From NCBI GenBank assembly GCA_026388315.1, contig JAPLKA010000049.1, positions 28,329 to 92,328 on the forward strand: DNA of 64,000 bases. Reading direction: 5' to 3'. Shown one piece after another: positions 50,768 through 60,350 of this stretch. The notes under the pieces are model-generated. The model had not been told where the DNA came from, made no database searches, and was given only the letters and a program-made list of their open reading frames with translations. The position numbers and the translations under genes are program-made. The stretch's first letter is position 1, and every line of letters starts with the position of its first letter. The DNA is from Pseudomonadota bacterium (GTDB lineage: Bacteria; Desulfobacterota; Syntrophorhabdia; Syntrophorhabdales; Syntrophorhabdaceae).

Positions 50768-50830
50768 AATTTCTGGACAATATAGAGCAGAAGATCAACA
50801 ACCATCAGAACCTTGATTAGGAGTGTCGAT

Positions 50831-51880
50831 ATGGATTCATACGTTTCTATTGGTGGATACTCGATCGGCAAGGGGCATTCGGCCTATTTGGTAGCCGAGA
50901 TGTCGGCCAACCACAATCAGAGCTTCGACCAAGCAATACGCATTTTGCACGCCGCGAAAGACGCAGGGGCGAATGCTGTTAAGCTGCAGACCTATACACC
51001 CGATACCATCACGCTTAATTGTGAAAATGCGGAATTTAAAATCGAAGGGACGATCTGGGCTGGTAAGAATCTTTATCAACTCTACGGTGAGGCCTATACT
51101 CCATGGGACTGGCAGCCAAAATTGAAGAAAATTGCCAACGATCTCAGCATGGATCTCTTTTCGACGCCCTTCGACGAAACCGCCGTTGACTTCCTCGAAA
51201 AGATGGACGTTCCGGCATACAAAATAGCGTCTTTTGAATTGGTGGACACGGGGCTTCTCCGAAAAGTCGCTCGCACCGGTAAGCCCGTTATCATGTCCAC
51301 TGGCATGGCGACGCTGGCCGAAATCGATGAGGCGGTGGTGACATTGCGCGAGGCAGGATGTGAGCAGTTGATTTTGCTCAAATGCACAAGTGCCTATCCG
51401 GCCAACCCGGCGGAGATGAACCTGCGCACAATCCCCCATATGGCTGAGGCGTTTGGCGCGCCCATCGGCCTTTCCGACCATACCTTGGGCATCGCCGTTC
51501 CGATTGCCGCCGTCACCCTCGGTGCCTGCATCATCGAAAAACATTTCACATTGTCCCGCGCCATACCAGGCCCCGATAGTGCCTTTTCACTGGAACCCCA
51601 TGAATTCAAGGCAATGGTCGAAGCCATCCGCACTGCCGAAAAAGCACTTGGCAACGTTAGCTATGAAGTTACCGAAGACGAAGCCACCAGCCGCATCTTC
51701 CGTCGCTCCCTTTTTATCGTTAGGGATATGATAGCTGGCGATCTATTTACTCAAGAGAATGTGCGTTCCATAAGGCCTGGGAATGGTTTACACACTAAAC
51801 ACTTACAGAATGTGTTGGGGCGTAAATCGAATCGGGATATAAAATGTGGTACGCCACTAAATTGGGAGCAAATTAGCTGA
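50831..51880 (+). CDS. pseI: Pseudaminic acid synthase PseI
   Basis: Condenses the PseG product with PEP. NeuB-type barrel: AEMSANHNQSFDQAIRIL, GANAVKLQTYTPDTITL, FDETAVDFLEKMDVPAYKIAS, KPVIMSTGMATLAEIDEAV, LLKCTSAYPANPAEMNLRTI, GLSDHTLGI and ACIIEKHFTLSRAIPGPDSAFS (in part), then a C-terminal SAF domain (RRSLFIVRDMIAGDLFTQEN). The AEMSANHNQ and SAYP forms favour PseI over NeuB/LegI. AGGAG 9 bases before ATG 50831. Confidence 0.95.
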   Translation: MDSYVSIGGYSIGKGHSAYLVAEMSANHNQSFDQAIRILHAAKDAGANAVKLQTYTPDTITLNCENAEFKIEGTIWAGKNLYQLYGEAYTPWDWQPKLKKIANDLSMDLFSTPFDETAVDFLEKMDVPAYKIASFELVDTGLLRKVARTGKPVIMSTGMATLAEIDEAVVTLREAGCEQLILLKCTSAYPANPAEMNLRTIPHMAEAFGAPIGLSDHTLGIAVPIAAVTLGACIIEKHFTLSRAIPGPDSAFSLEPHEFKAMVEAIRTAEKALGNVSYEVTEDEATSRIFRRSLFIVRDMIAGDLFTQENVRSIRPGNGLHTKHLQNVLGRKSNRDIKCGTPLNWEQIS

Positions 51881-51915
51881 AAAAATGCAAAAAGACATGA
51901 ATCACGGAGAATGCC

Positions 51916-52674
51916 ATGTACCTCGGAAAGGCTGAAAAAATCATTGCAACCATTGAGGCAAGAATGACCTCTTCTCGACTTCCAGGGAAAGTATTGCTTC
52001 CTCTCGCGGCTTCCCCAGCTTTGCAGCGTATAGTCGAAAGGATACGGCGCAGCCGCTATGTGGACGATGTCGTGGTGGCGACAACAGTAAATGTTGAAGA
52101 CGGACCGATTGAGGACCTCTGTGTGAAAATAGGATGTCGATACCACCGAGGAAGCGAAGAGGACGTTTTACAGAGGGTGCTTGATGCCGCCCATGAGTCT
52201 AAAGCTGATCTTATAGTCGAAATTACAGGTGATTGTCCACTCATAGATCACAGACATATCGATCATCTAATTGAGCTTTATTACGCCGGTGATCATGATT
52301 ATGTTTCTAATGCTATTGAGCGGTCCTTCCCGGATGGGTTCGATGTACAAGTTTTTCCGACCAGAGTCCTTGAAGTAGTCGATAAACTTACAGATAACCC
52401 GATAGACCGCGTACATGTGAGTTACTATATCTATACACATCCCGAGAGGTTCAAATTGGTCAATTGGAGAGCAGAAGGGGAGATGCTCTGGCCCGGCTTA
52501 GGTTTAATCCTTGATGAACAGGATGACTATGAGTTGCTAAAAATAATTTATGAAAAGTTAATGTCGATAAATGAGGATTTTTCTGCAGAGGATGTGGTGT
52601 CTTTATTGCGTAAGAACCCAAAATATCTTGAGATCAATGCCCATGTACGGCGCAAGACTGCAAGTGAAGGATAG
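51916..52674 (+). CDS. Cytidylyltransferase-family protein (PseF/SpsF-like), copy 2
   Basis: 252 residues: IATIEARMTSSRLPGKVLLP, VVVATTVNVEDGPIEDL, YHRGSEEDVLQRVLDAA, EITGDCPLIDHRHIDHLIEL and LGLILDEQDDYELLKIIYEKL. Same family as the gene at 46003 but clearly diverged. Adjacent to the pseI gene, with which it may be the functional activating pair, or it may serve another sugar. Its stop abuts the next ATG. Confidence 0.85.
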   Translation: MYLGKAEKIIATIEARMTSSRLPGKVLLPLAASPALQRIVERIRRSRYVDDVVVATTVNVEDGPIEDLCVKIGCRYHRGSEEDVLQRVLDAAHESKADLIVEITGDCPLIDHRHIDHLIELYYAGDHDYVSNAIERSFPDGFDVQVFPTRVLEVVDKLTDNPIDRVHVSYYIYTHPERFKLVNWRAEGEMLWPGLGLILDEQDDYELLKIIYEKLMSINEDFSAEDVVSLLRKNPKYLEINAHVRRKTASEG

Positions 52675-53649
52675 ATGGACAGCTACCGGGCTGCGATAAT
52701 TGGTTGTGGGATGATCGGCGCATTTTTTGATGTACCCGCATCAGATTCTGTTCTCACACACGCGAAGGCATACACAACCCATCCCCGTACACATTTATGC
52801 GCGGTGATGGACATCGACGAGGAAAAGGCTGCATCAGCGGGTGACATTTGGGATTGCGCATACTACTCTGAAATCGATGATTTGTTTCATCATGAGAAGC
52901 CGGACATTGTCAGCGTCTGTACCCCCACAGAAAATCACTACAACTGTCTACGGGACCTTGTGAGGTTTAGACCCCGTGCAGTCATTGCAGAAAAGCCCCT
53001 AACAGATAAAACAAACCTTTCACAGGAGATTGTAAGGCTATATGCCAGTGAAGGGATTCCACTCTTTGTTAACTATACTCGACGCTACGATCCTGTGTTG
53101 CAGAGGGTCAGAGCTGATATATTAAGTAAAAAATTTGGAACCGTCTTGTACGCTATGATCATCTACACCAAAGGTATATTGCACAACGGTTCTCACGCAG
53201 TGGACCTCTGCCATTTTCTTTTTGGGGAGTTGCATGAATCGCACCCCGTATGGGGGCGCTACGTCTATTCATCGGAGGACCCCACTATTAGTGCATTTCT
53301 TTCTTTTGAACGTTGCGCGAATGTTTTTTTCATTGCGGCTGATGAACGATATTATTCTATTTTCGATTTTGAAATCGCCGGCGAAAATAGAAAGATCCGC
53401 TTTGAAAATTCTGGATTAGAATATCGAGAAGATGTTGTTAGAGACGACCCTATGTTCAGCGGATACCGCGACTTGAAAAGGACCAGATATAGGCGCACAG
53501 GATTACATAAAGCCATGCTCGGCCTTGTGGACAATGTTGTCCGATATCTCGAAGGAGATGACCAAATTCTATGTAGCGGTGCCGATGCATACTTAACACA
53601 AATCGTGTGTGAGAATTTAATCAAGACATACCGTGGGGCCCATGCTTGA
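52675..53649 (+). CDS. Gfo/Idh/MocA-family sugar oxidoreductase
   Basis: 324 residues: N-terminal Rossmann AAIIGCGMIGAFFD, HPRTHLCAVMDIDEEKA, PDIVSVCTPTENHY and the EKP motif in VIAEKPLTDK; C-terminal substrate domain with NYTRRYDPVLQRVRADI and NGSHAVDLCHFLFGE, where HAVD supplies the usual catalytic His/Asp. Reduces or oxidises a sugar nucleotide at an unknown position. Contiguous with the cytidylyltransferase gene. Confidence 0.9.
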   Translation: MDSYRAAIIGCGMIGAFFDVPASDSVLTHAKAYTTHPRTHLCAVMDIDEEKAASAGDIWDCAYYSEIDDLFHHEKPDIVSVCTPTENHYNCLRDLVRFRPRAVIAEKPLTDKTNLSQEIVRLYASEGIPLFVNYTRRYDPVLQRVRADILSKKFGTVLYAMIIYTKGILHNGSHAVDLCHFLFGELHESHPVWGRYVYSSEDPTISAFLSFERCANVFFIAADERYYSIFDFEIAGENRKIRFENSGLEYREDVVRDDPMFSGYRDLKRTRYRRTGLHKAMLGLVDNVVRYLEGDDQILCSGADAYLTQIVCENLIKTYRGAHA

Positions 53650-54637
53650 GTCATTGAAAAAAATAGCTCCGTTGCTAACTCCTTACGGAAAGGTTTTCTT
53701 ATACAGTGTCGATCCTGGCGCTTACGCGATAATGCGACCTATCTATGAATTATTATTAAGTACAGGGGGGGAAACGCAGTGGATCGTTGACGGATGGTGC
53801 CGTAACGCTATTGAATGTGAGTATCCCTTCACGGTGCTGTCTTCATTCAAGGAAGACTTCTGTCAAATTAATTTAGATGGCTGTTGTATGTTATTAGGTT
53901 CACAGACTAACTTTGAGGCAACCCATAATACCCTTCGTTTCTGCAAAGAGAAGGGTATTGCTACCATTTTCCTTTTTGATCATTGGGGGAACTACCTCTC
54001 GCATTTTCATAGTCCAATAGATAATAGTTTATACCTGCCAGATAAAATTTGCGTTCCTGATGAGATTGGACGTCAGACTTTGTGTGCAGAGCTCCTTCCC
54101 TTATTGGAAAACGAACGATACGCTAATAATATCCAAGTGGTCGGCCATCCGGCTATTGAGAATAGTGTGAATGCTATTTGTTCAATGACTACAAGTGAAA
54201 TTGAAATAATCAAGAGAAGATTAATTCCTGTAGACAAACGGATCGTCCTTTTTCTTCTTGAACCAATAGAGGATGGCCTTGGATATAATAGCGATGGCAC
54301 CCCTTTCTTAGGCTATAACGAATATTCTGTACTAAGATACATTCTTTCCTTGCCCGATTTCGATGATGTTCAAATGATTATCAAGCCGCACCCAAGGCAA
54401 GATATTGAAAAGATAAAAATGTTTCTTCTACCTTACGCACATCGAGATATACTTTTGGTGGAGAATGAGAAATTAGAAAATCTGATTGCCATAGCGGACG
54501 AGGTTCTGGGAATGACGACGATTGCTTTGATAATTGCTTTAAAAGCCGGTAAAAAAATTAGAAGTGTCCAGGTAGGGAGAAATGAAAGAGGGAAGAATCT
54601 GCACAACCCCTACTTTGAGGAGAACATCGTGTTATGA
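53642..54637 (+). CDS. Putative GT-B-like transferase of the cluster (HP-motif protein)
   Basis: 331 residues, start ATG 53642 overlapping the previous gene by 8 bases. I do not recognise a named family with certainty. The C-terminal half has MIIKPHPRQDIEK followed by a VLGMTTIALIIALKAGKKI block; the HP-x and later small-residue helix resemble TagF, KpsS/KpsC and polysialyltransferase-type GT-B enzymes that use CDP- or CMP-activated donors. A role as nonulosonate or phosphoglycosyl transferase is inference from motif and context. Confidence 0.6.
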   Translation: MLESLKKIAPLLTPYGKVFLYSVDPGAYAIMRPIYELLLSTGGETQWIVDGWCRNAIECEYPFTVLSSFKEDFCQINLDGCCMLLGSQTNFEATHNTLRFCKEKGIATIFLFDHWGNYLSHFHSPIDNSLYLPDKICVPDEIGRQTLCAELLPLLENERYANNIQVVGHPAIENSVNAICSMTTSEIEIIKRRLIPVDKRIVLFLLEPIEDGLGYNSDGTPFLGYNEYSVLRYILSLPDFDDVQMIIKPHPRQDIEKIKMFLLPYAHRDILLVENEKLENLIAIADEVLGMTTIALIIALKAGKKIRSVQVGRNERGKNLHNPYFEENIVL

Positions 54638-54652
54638 ACAGGGAGGATGAAT

Positions 54653-55957
54653 ATGAAATTAGCAATTAACGGAGGATTGCCGGTTAGAACTAAACCCTTT
54701 CCAGCTCACCGGTATATAGGTGAGGAAGAAAAGGAGGCGGTGAACCGTGTCCTCGATTCAGGCATTCTCTCTCGTTTCCTGGGGTGCTGGCACGACGACT
54801 TTTACGGTGGCCCGGAGGTCCAAGTTCTGGAAAAGGAGTGGGCGCAATACTTTAATGTGAAGCATGCCATCGCAGTGAATTCTTGCACCTCAGGGTTATA
54901 CTGCGCTGTTGGGGCAACGGGAATCGAGCCGGGTGAAGAAGTCATAGTTTCTCCTTTTACAATGAGCGCATCGGCTGTAGCGCCGCTCATTTATAACGCC
55001 ATTCCCGTTTTTGCCGATGTGGAGCCGGACTATTTCTGCCTGGACCCGAATGAGGTGGAAAAAAAGATCACACCACGGACACGGGCTATCATCGTTGTAG
55101 ATATTTTTGGCCTTCCTTATGATGCTGAAGCCATTAACACCATTGCCAAGAAACACGGACTCCTGGTTATTGAAGACACAGCACAAGCTCCCGGCGCCCT
55201 CTATAAAGGGAAGTACGCGGGAACACTGGGTGATATGGGTGTTTACTCCCTGAACTACCACAAACATATCCACTGTGGGGAAGGAGGAATTGTAGTAACA
55301 GACGATGACGCACTGGCAGATCGCGTCCGTCTGATCCGTAACCATGCAGAGGCAGTTGTGGAGCAAAAGGGTGTAACAGACATCCGAAACATGATTGGCT
55401 TTAACTACAGGATGACTGAGATCGAGGCATCAATTACACGCTGTCAACTCAAGAAACTGGATAGCCTGATCCGGATACGGCAGGAAAATTGTGCCTATCT
55501 TTCGGAAAAACTCGCAGAGATACCTGCACTTGAGCCTGCCCGTGTACGTCGGGATTGCACGCATGTGTATTATGCCTATCCGGTGAAATACAGGGAAGAT
55601 GTGGCGGCTGTGCCGCGCGAGATATTTATTGAAGCAGTGGTGGCGGAGCTTTCGCCGACAGAATTGCGGGAAGGGGAAGGCGTCCTTATCGGTTGCGGTT
55701 ATGTGAAACCCCTCTATCTCCAACCACTATATCAGAAGAAGATAGCCTATGGTTCAAAGGGCTGCCCCTTTGGACCGCCATGGTATAATCATGATACAAA
55801 TTACGGTAGAGGCCTCTGCCCGGTAACAGAGCTACTCCATGAGAAGGAACTCTTCACACACGAACTGATGCGGCCAGGGATGACACGGGAGGACTTGGAC
55901 GATGTAGTGAAGGCCTTCTGCAAAGTATGGGAATATCGGAATACGCTTAACTTCTAA
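54653..55957 (+). CDS. DegT/DnrJ/EryC1/StrS-family aminotransferase
   Basis: 434 residues; GGGAGG 6 bases before ATG 54653 decides the start. KLAINGGLPVRTKPFP opening, NVKHAIAVNSCTSGLYCAVGA, DTAQAPGALYKGKYAG, the PLP lysine in YSLNYHKHIHCGEGGI, MIGFNYRMTEIEASI. A ~60-residue extra region near the end (CGYVKPLYLQPLYQKK ... CPFGPPWYNHDTNYG) lengthens it beyond the usual 370. Sugar aminotransferase of unknown substrate; third of this superfamily in the window. Confidence 0.9.
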   Translation: MKLAINGGLPVRTKPFPAHRYIGEEEKEAVNRVLDSGILSRFLGCWHDDFYGGPEVQVLEKEWAQYFNVKHAIAVNSCTSGLYCAVGATGIEPGEEVIVSPFTMSASAVAPLIYNAIPVFADVEPDYFCLDPNEVEKKITPRTRAIIVVDIFGLPYDAEAINTIAKKHGLLVIEDTAQAPGALYKGKYAGTLGDMGVYSLNYHKHIHCGEGGIVVTDDDALADRVRLIRNHAEAVVEQKGVTDIRNMIGFNYRMTEIEASITRCQLKKLDSLIRIRQENCAYLSEKLAEIPALEPARVRRDCTHVYYAYPVKYREDVAAVPREIFIEAVVAELSPTELREGEGVLIGCGYVKPLYLQPLYQKKIAYGSKGCPFGPPWYNHDTNYGRGLCPVTELLHEKELFTHELMRPGMTREDLDDVVKAFCKVWEYRNTLNF

Positions 55958-55976
55958 AATAAAAACACAGCATATC

Positions 55977-56522
55977 ATGGCAGAATCACCCATTATTAAA
56001 ACGCCCCGGCTTCGTATCATACCTTTTTCCAAAGAATATCTGACGCCCCGTTATACAGGATGGCTAAACGATCCGGAGGTCATGCGCTACAGCGAACAGC
56101 GCCATAAAAGCCATACACTGGAGTCGTGCAGGCAATATTGGCAGTCATTCGCAGATACACCCCATTATTTTTGGGCCGTTACTGCGATTGATCCAAATAT
56201 CGGGCATATCGGCAACATCAACGCCTATGTGGATGAAAAAAATTCGCTGGCGGACATAGGAATTATGATCGGTGAAAAAACTGCGTGGCGTAAGGGTTAC
56301 GGTCTGGAAGCTTGGCAAGCCGTATGCAGCTACCTGCTGGATGATGTCGGAATAAGAAAGGTGACGGCGGGGACCATGGCGGCGAACAAAAGCATGTTGC
56401 GAATCATGGAGAAATCAGGAATGGTTGCTGATGGCCGCCGTATTCGCCACTATATTTTTAATGCTGCGGAAGTGGACGTCATCCATGCCGCATTATTTAA
56501 AACAAGTTTTAAAAAGGTATAG
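55977..56522 (+). CDS. GNAT-family N-acetyltransferase
   Basis: 181 residues: TPRLRIIPFSKEYLTPRYTGWL, IGHIGNINAYVDEKNSLADIG, acetyl-CoA loop EKTAWRKGYGLEAWQAV and IRKVTAGTMAANKSMLRIMEK. RimJ-like fold. Twenty bases after the aminotransferase, so it probably acylates the amino sugar which that enzyme makes. Confidence 0.88.
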   Translation: MAESPIIKTPRLRIIPFSKEYLTPRYTGWLNDPEVMRYSEQRHKSHTLESCRQYWQSFADTPHYFWAVTAIDPNIGHIGNINAYVDEKNSLADIGIMIGEKTAWRKGYGLEAWQAVCSYLLDDVGIRKVTAGTMAANKSMLRIMEKSGMVADGRRIRHYIFNAAEVDVIHAALFKTSFKKV

Positions 56523-56630
56523 TGCAATTATTTGAACAATCTCTAATATATGCAAATATATGCAAAAAAATATTTTATTTGGCGAATAATGTTCTCCCTG
56601 CCACTCGATTAGATAAATTTAAGGATGTAT

Positions 56631-58235
56631 ATGAAAACACTTTTTAAAAAAATGATACCCGAATCAAAACATGATTTGATAAGACATATTATTAACGAAA
56701 CAAAGCAAATACACATCGATGAGCAAACCAAAAAATTTATTAGGCACAATCAAGAAATATGGAAAGATTTCTCAGTAAGCAAACCCGAAGCAGAAGTTTT
56801 ATTTGAACTGACTGCAATGCAGCCCAATATCATTTCTTACGGCTATTTAGCAAATATTTTAGCCAAGAAGCATAATGCTGAGATAATGGCTTATTCGTTT
56901 GGGGAAAATATTAGGATATCACGCCTGCATGGTAAAATTTATAAATCTTTTAATGCCAAAACTTTTTCATATTTTCTTACCCAAAACCAATTGCTTGAAC
57001 TTGAGAAATTGTTTAACGAAGTCTATTCAAGTCTGAAGACGAAAAAAGATGTGTTTAATCTGAGCGTTTCAGGTGTATGGTTTGGGGATTTGCTTTACGA
57101 TTCTCATTTGAGGACTCATAATGTTCCTACGGTAGTTATAAATGACTATAGATTTAAAGAATCATTAAAAAAGGCATTGTATCAATACATCTTCTGGCGA
57201 GATTATTTTGATAAACACAATGTAAAGGCCATTAATGTCACTCATTGCGCTTATCTGATCGCAATTCCTATGCGAATCGCTATTCAGCGAAGTATCCCTG
57301 CTTATCAGTGTAATTTTCATGGCTGTTACTATATGACAAAGGAAAGACTTTGGGCCTATAACGATTACTGTTATTATCCCCGGCAATTCCGTAAGTTGCC
57401 TGAGGATAAACAGAAGAACGGATTGAAAACTGCCAGAAAGCAAATTGGGTACCGCTTTGCAGGAAAAGTCGGGGTGGATATGGCTTATTCTGCAAAATCG
57501 GCTTATACGAATATAAGAAGAGGTAAGGTATTGTCGGAAAATAATAAGATTAAAGTATTGATTGCCGCTCATTGCTTCTTTGATAGTCCCAACGGGCTTG
57601 GAGTAAATCTTTTCACCGATTTTTATGAGTGGCTGACATTTCTTGGGTATATTTCAGAAAAAACAGATTACGACTGGTATATAAAAACTCATCCAGACTA
57701 TTTACCCGGAAATAATGCAATTATTAATGAATTCATCAATAAATATCCCAAGTTTGCTCTAATTCATGCTGAAACATCGCACCATCAAATTATTGATGAA
57801 GGAATTGATTTTGCGCTTACTGTCTACGGAACAATTGGATTTGAATATGCTGCCTTGGGGGTGCCGGTTATAAATGCCTCTTTGCGTAACCCACATGTTG
57901 CTTACAACTTCAATATTCATCCTAAAACCATTGATGAATATGAAAATATATTGATGAATTTAGCCGATCAAAAATTGGATATTAATATGGATGAAGTGTA
58001 TGAATATTACTACATGCATAATATAGAAAAAAATACGGGAAATTGGTTGTGTGGTGATTACATGCGCCTTCTCGAAGAGATTGGTGGGTATAAGGCGCAT
58101 TTCACCTCGCTTGCTTATGAAAAATTTCTCGCTGAATTTTCTCAGGAAAGGCATAACCGTAACCTTGAGTTATTAAAAAACTTTATCGATTCGAAAGACT
58201 ACTGTATGCAAAGCGAGCATTATAAGGACCATTAA
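56631..58235 (+). CDS. Capsule-synthesis-like GT-B transferase (large HP-motif protein)
   Basis: 534 residues from ATG 56631 (AAGGA upstream). Family not named with certainty. The C-terminal half carries DWYIKTHPDYLPG and, 90 residues later, LTVYGTIGFEYAALGVPVINAS, the HP and S/T-G-x-E arrangement of capsule glycosyltransferases. The N-terminal 300 residues are helical and Lys/Asn-rich. Low GC compared with pseG-pseI. No membrane segments. Likely a glycosyltransferase. Confidence 0.6.
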   Translation: MKTLFKKMIPESKHDLIRHIINETKQIHIDEQTKKFIRHNQEIWKDFSVSKPEAEVLFELTAMQPNIISYGYLANILAKKHNAEIMAYSFGENIRISRLHGKIYKSFNAKTFSYFLTQNQLLELEKLFNEVYSSLKTKKDVFNLSVSGVWFGDLLYDSHLRTHNVPTVVINDYRFKESLKKALYQYIFWRDYFDKHNVKAINVTHCAYLIAIPMRIAIQRSIPAYQCNFHGCYYMTKERLWAYNDYCYYPRQFRKLPEDKQKNGLKTARKQIGYRFAGKVGVDMAYSAKSAYTNIRRGKVLSENNKIKVLIAAHCFFDSPNGLGVNLFTDFYEWLTFLGYISEKTDYDWYIKTHPDYLPGNNAIINEFINKYPKFALIHAETSHHQIIDEGIDFALTVYGTIGFEYAALGVPVINASLRNPHVAYNFNIHPKTIDEYENILMNLADQKLDINMDEVYEYYYMHNIEKNTGNWLCGDYMRLLEEIGGYKAHFTSLAYEKFLAEFSQERHNRNLELLKNFIDSKDYCMQSEHYKDH

Positions 58236-58386
58236 CGGTAGTGATGCTGCTCTTGTTCGTGAAGGCAGAAGGCGCAGTATCTATCAGAAGGGTGAATATA
58301 AGACACAAGTTCCAAGACACAATAAAGTTGTTAATGAATTGGTAAGAAAAATTTGTAAAGATCTCAACATACCGTTTGTGAAGTAA
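58213..58386 (+). pseudogene. HicA-type toxin remnant
   Basis: In the frame ending at TAA 58384 the text is IIRTINGSDAALVREGRRR, SIYQKGEYKTQVPRHNKVVN and ELVRKICKDLNIPFVK. The VPRHNx(3)NE(L)xxKIxKDL block is the HicA C-terminus. The N-terminal third and any hicB are absent and the fragment overlaps the end of the preceding gene in another frame. Remnant of a toxin-antitoxin module. Confidence 0.55.
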
Positions 58387-58431
58387 TGTTATGAAGTATA
58401 GAGCTGTCGCAAAAAAAACCGGAGATAAAAC

Positions 58432-59223
58432 ATGAATCATGACATGCAGGTAGTCATCCTCTGCGGCGGTATGGGAACACGCCTTCGCGAGGAAACGGAA
58501 TATCGTCCCAAACCGATGGTCAATATCGGTGCACACCCCATCCTCTGGCATATCATGAAGTATTATTCGCAATTCTGGTGCAAAGACTTTGTCCTCGCCT
58601 TGGGATATAAAGGCGACATGATAAAGAATTATTTTTGCCATTATGAACTTATGAATAATGACGTCACGATTGAGTTGGGTCAGCCTGAAAAAACTTGCAT
58701 TCACTATGCCCATGACGAAGCCGGCTGGAAAATTACTCTGGCGGATACAGGCGAAAGGGCACTCAAAGGCGCTCGTTTAAAAAAGGTGGAAAGATATATC
58801 ACCGGCGATACGTTCATGATGACTTACGGTGACGGCATAGCCGATGTGGATATCGGCAAACTGCTGGCCTTCCATAAATCCCACGGGAAAATGGCGACCG
58901 TCACAGGGATCAATCCTGCCGCCCGTTTCGGTGAACTAAAAATAGACGGCAACCGCGTAGAAACCTTCAGCGAGAAGCCTCAGGATGGAGAAGGTCTCAT
59001 CAACGGTGGCTTTTTCGTATTTAATCGTAAGATATTAGATTATCTGACCACGGATGATTCCTGCGATCTTGAGATCGGCCCCTTGGAGCAAATCGCTAAA
59101 GAGGGGCAACTGATGGTCTACAAACACCGGGGATTCTGGGCCTGCATGGATACCCTGCGGGACATGGAATATCTCAACAAAATATGGAATGACGGCAAGG
59201 CGCCGTGGAAGATGTGGAAATAA
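58432..59223 (+). CDS. rfbF: Glucose-1-phosphate cytidylyltransferase
   Basis: Makes CDP-glucose. 263 residues: VVILCGGMGTRLREETEYRP (20), KPMVNIGAHPILWHIMKYYS, ALGYKGDMIKNYF, MTYGDGIADVDI, VTGINPAARFGEL, EKPQDGEGLINGGFFVFN, LEIGPLEQIAKEGQL and CMDTLRDMEYLNKIW match RfbF. GGAG lies 8 bases before the ATG. The usual partner, CDP-glucose 4,6-dehydratase, is not seen in the window. Confidence 0.95.
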   Translation: MNHDMQVVILCGGMGTRLREETEYRPKPMVNIGAHPILWHIMKYYSQFWCKDFVLALGYKGDMIKNYFCHYELMNNDVTIELGQPEKTCIHYAHDEAGWKITLADTGERALKGARLKKVERYITGDTFMMTYGDGIADVDIGKLLAFHKSHGKMATVTGINPAARFGELKIDGNRVETFSEKPQDGEGLINGGFFVFNRKILDYLTTDDSCDLEIGPLEQIAKEGQLMVYKHRGFWACMDTLRDMEYLNKIWNDGKAPWKMWK

Positions 59224-59253
59224 ATTTGTTATATTTTTCGGAGAGGTGATTGT

Positions 59254-60306
59254 ATGAAGATATTGATAACGGGCAATATGGGCTACATTGGGCCGCGTGT
59301 TGTGAAACATTTTCGGAACTCTTACCCCGGCATTTATATAATAGGTTATGATATTGGGTATTTTGCTAATCAGCTAACGTGTACCAACTTTTTCCCTGAG
59401 TGTAATGTCGATATTCAATACTTTGCCGATGTAAGGGGGGGTACGGAAGGGATATTAGAAAATATTGATGCAATTGTTTATTTGGCGGCGATATCAAACG
59501 ATCCGATGGGCAATAAATTTGAAAAACCCACAATGGAAATCAATTTCCTTTCAGCAGTGGATCTGGCCAAGAAAGCAAAACTTTACGGTGTCAAAGCTTT
59601 TGTATATGCTTCGAGTTGCAGCACATATGGTTTTGCGGATGATGCTCCGAGAACTGAAGAATCTACAGTTAATCCTTTGACGGCCTATGCAAGATCTAAG
59701 GTACATGCTGAAATTGGATTAAGTAGACTGGCTGATAAATCCTTTAAGATTACATGTTTAAGATTTGCAACTGCCTGCGGGATGAGCGAACGTCTTAGGT
59801 TGGACCTTGTACTGAACGACTTTGTTGCATCGGCTATTACTTCGAAAAAAATAGTCATATTAAGCGATGGGACTCCTTGGCGTCCGCTGATTCACGTCAA
59901 GGACATGGCGAGGGCTATAGACTGGGCGATAAACAGGACTATAGAAACCGGTGGGGAGAACCTTGTAGTCAACATTGGTTCCAACGAATGGAATTATCAG
60001 GTTAAAGATTTAGCCAACGCTGTCGCAAAAATAATGCCTGAGGTTGATGTAGAGATAAACAAAGATGCTCAACCGGATAAACGCTCATACAAAGTAAATT
60101 TTGATTTATTCAAAAGGCTTGCGCCGAATTATCAGCCAATTTATGATTTACCGATGGCAATTATGGAACTAAAGAATGGCCTTGAAGAAATTAGGTTCAA
60201 AGAAAAAGATTTTAGAAATTCCAATTTCATGAGGTTGAAGGTTCTTGATTCTTTGCTCGACAGTGGATTTCTTGACGAGAAACTCAGGTGGACTTTAGGA
60301 AAATAG
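59254..60306 (+). CDS. NAD-dependent epimerase/dehydratase
   Basis: 350 residues: ILITGNMGYIGPRVVKHF (NAD site), DAIVYLAAISNDPMGNKFE, SSCSTYGFADDAPRTEES, catalytic YARSKVHAE, RFATACGMSERLRLDLVLND and IHVKDMARAIDWAI. Extended SDR. By position after rfbF it may act on CDP-sugars, but its motifs also fit other nucleotide sugars. Confidence 0.9.
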   Translation: MKILITGNMGYIGPRVVKHFRNSYPGIYIIGYDIGYFANQLTCTNFFPECNVDIQYFADVRGGTEGILENIDAIVYLAAISNDPMGNKFEKPTMEINFLSAVDLAKKAKLYGVKAFVYASSCSTYGFADDAPRTEESTVNPLTAYARSKVHAEIGLSRLADKSFKITCLRFATACGMSERLRLDLVLNDFVASAITSKKIVILSDGTPWRPLIHVKDMARAIDWAINRTIETGGENLVVNIGSNEWNYQVKDLANAVAKIMPEVDVEINKDAQPDKRSYKVNFDLFKRLAPNYQPIYDLPMAIMELKNGLEEIRFKEKDFRNSNFMRLKVLDSLLDSGFLDEKLRWTLGK

Positions 60307-60350
60307 CACATCATTAAGTATGAAGTTCTAAACCAATAAAAGGAGCTTTG

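Noticed and set aside
50837..51544. A 235-codon minus-strand frame opposite pseI.
   Set aside because: Antisense to a complete, conserved pseI; no recognisable motif.
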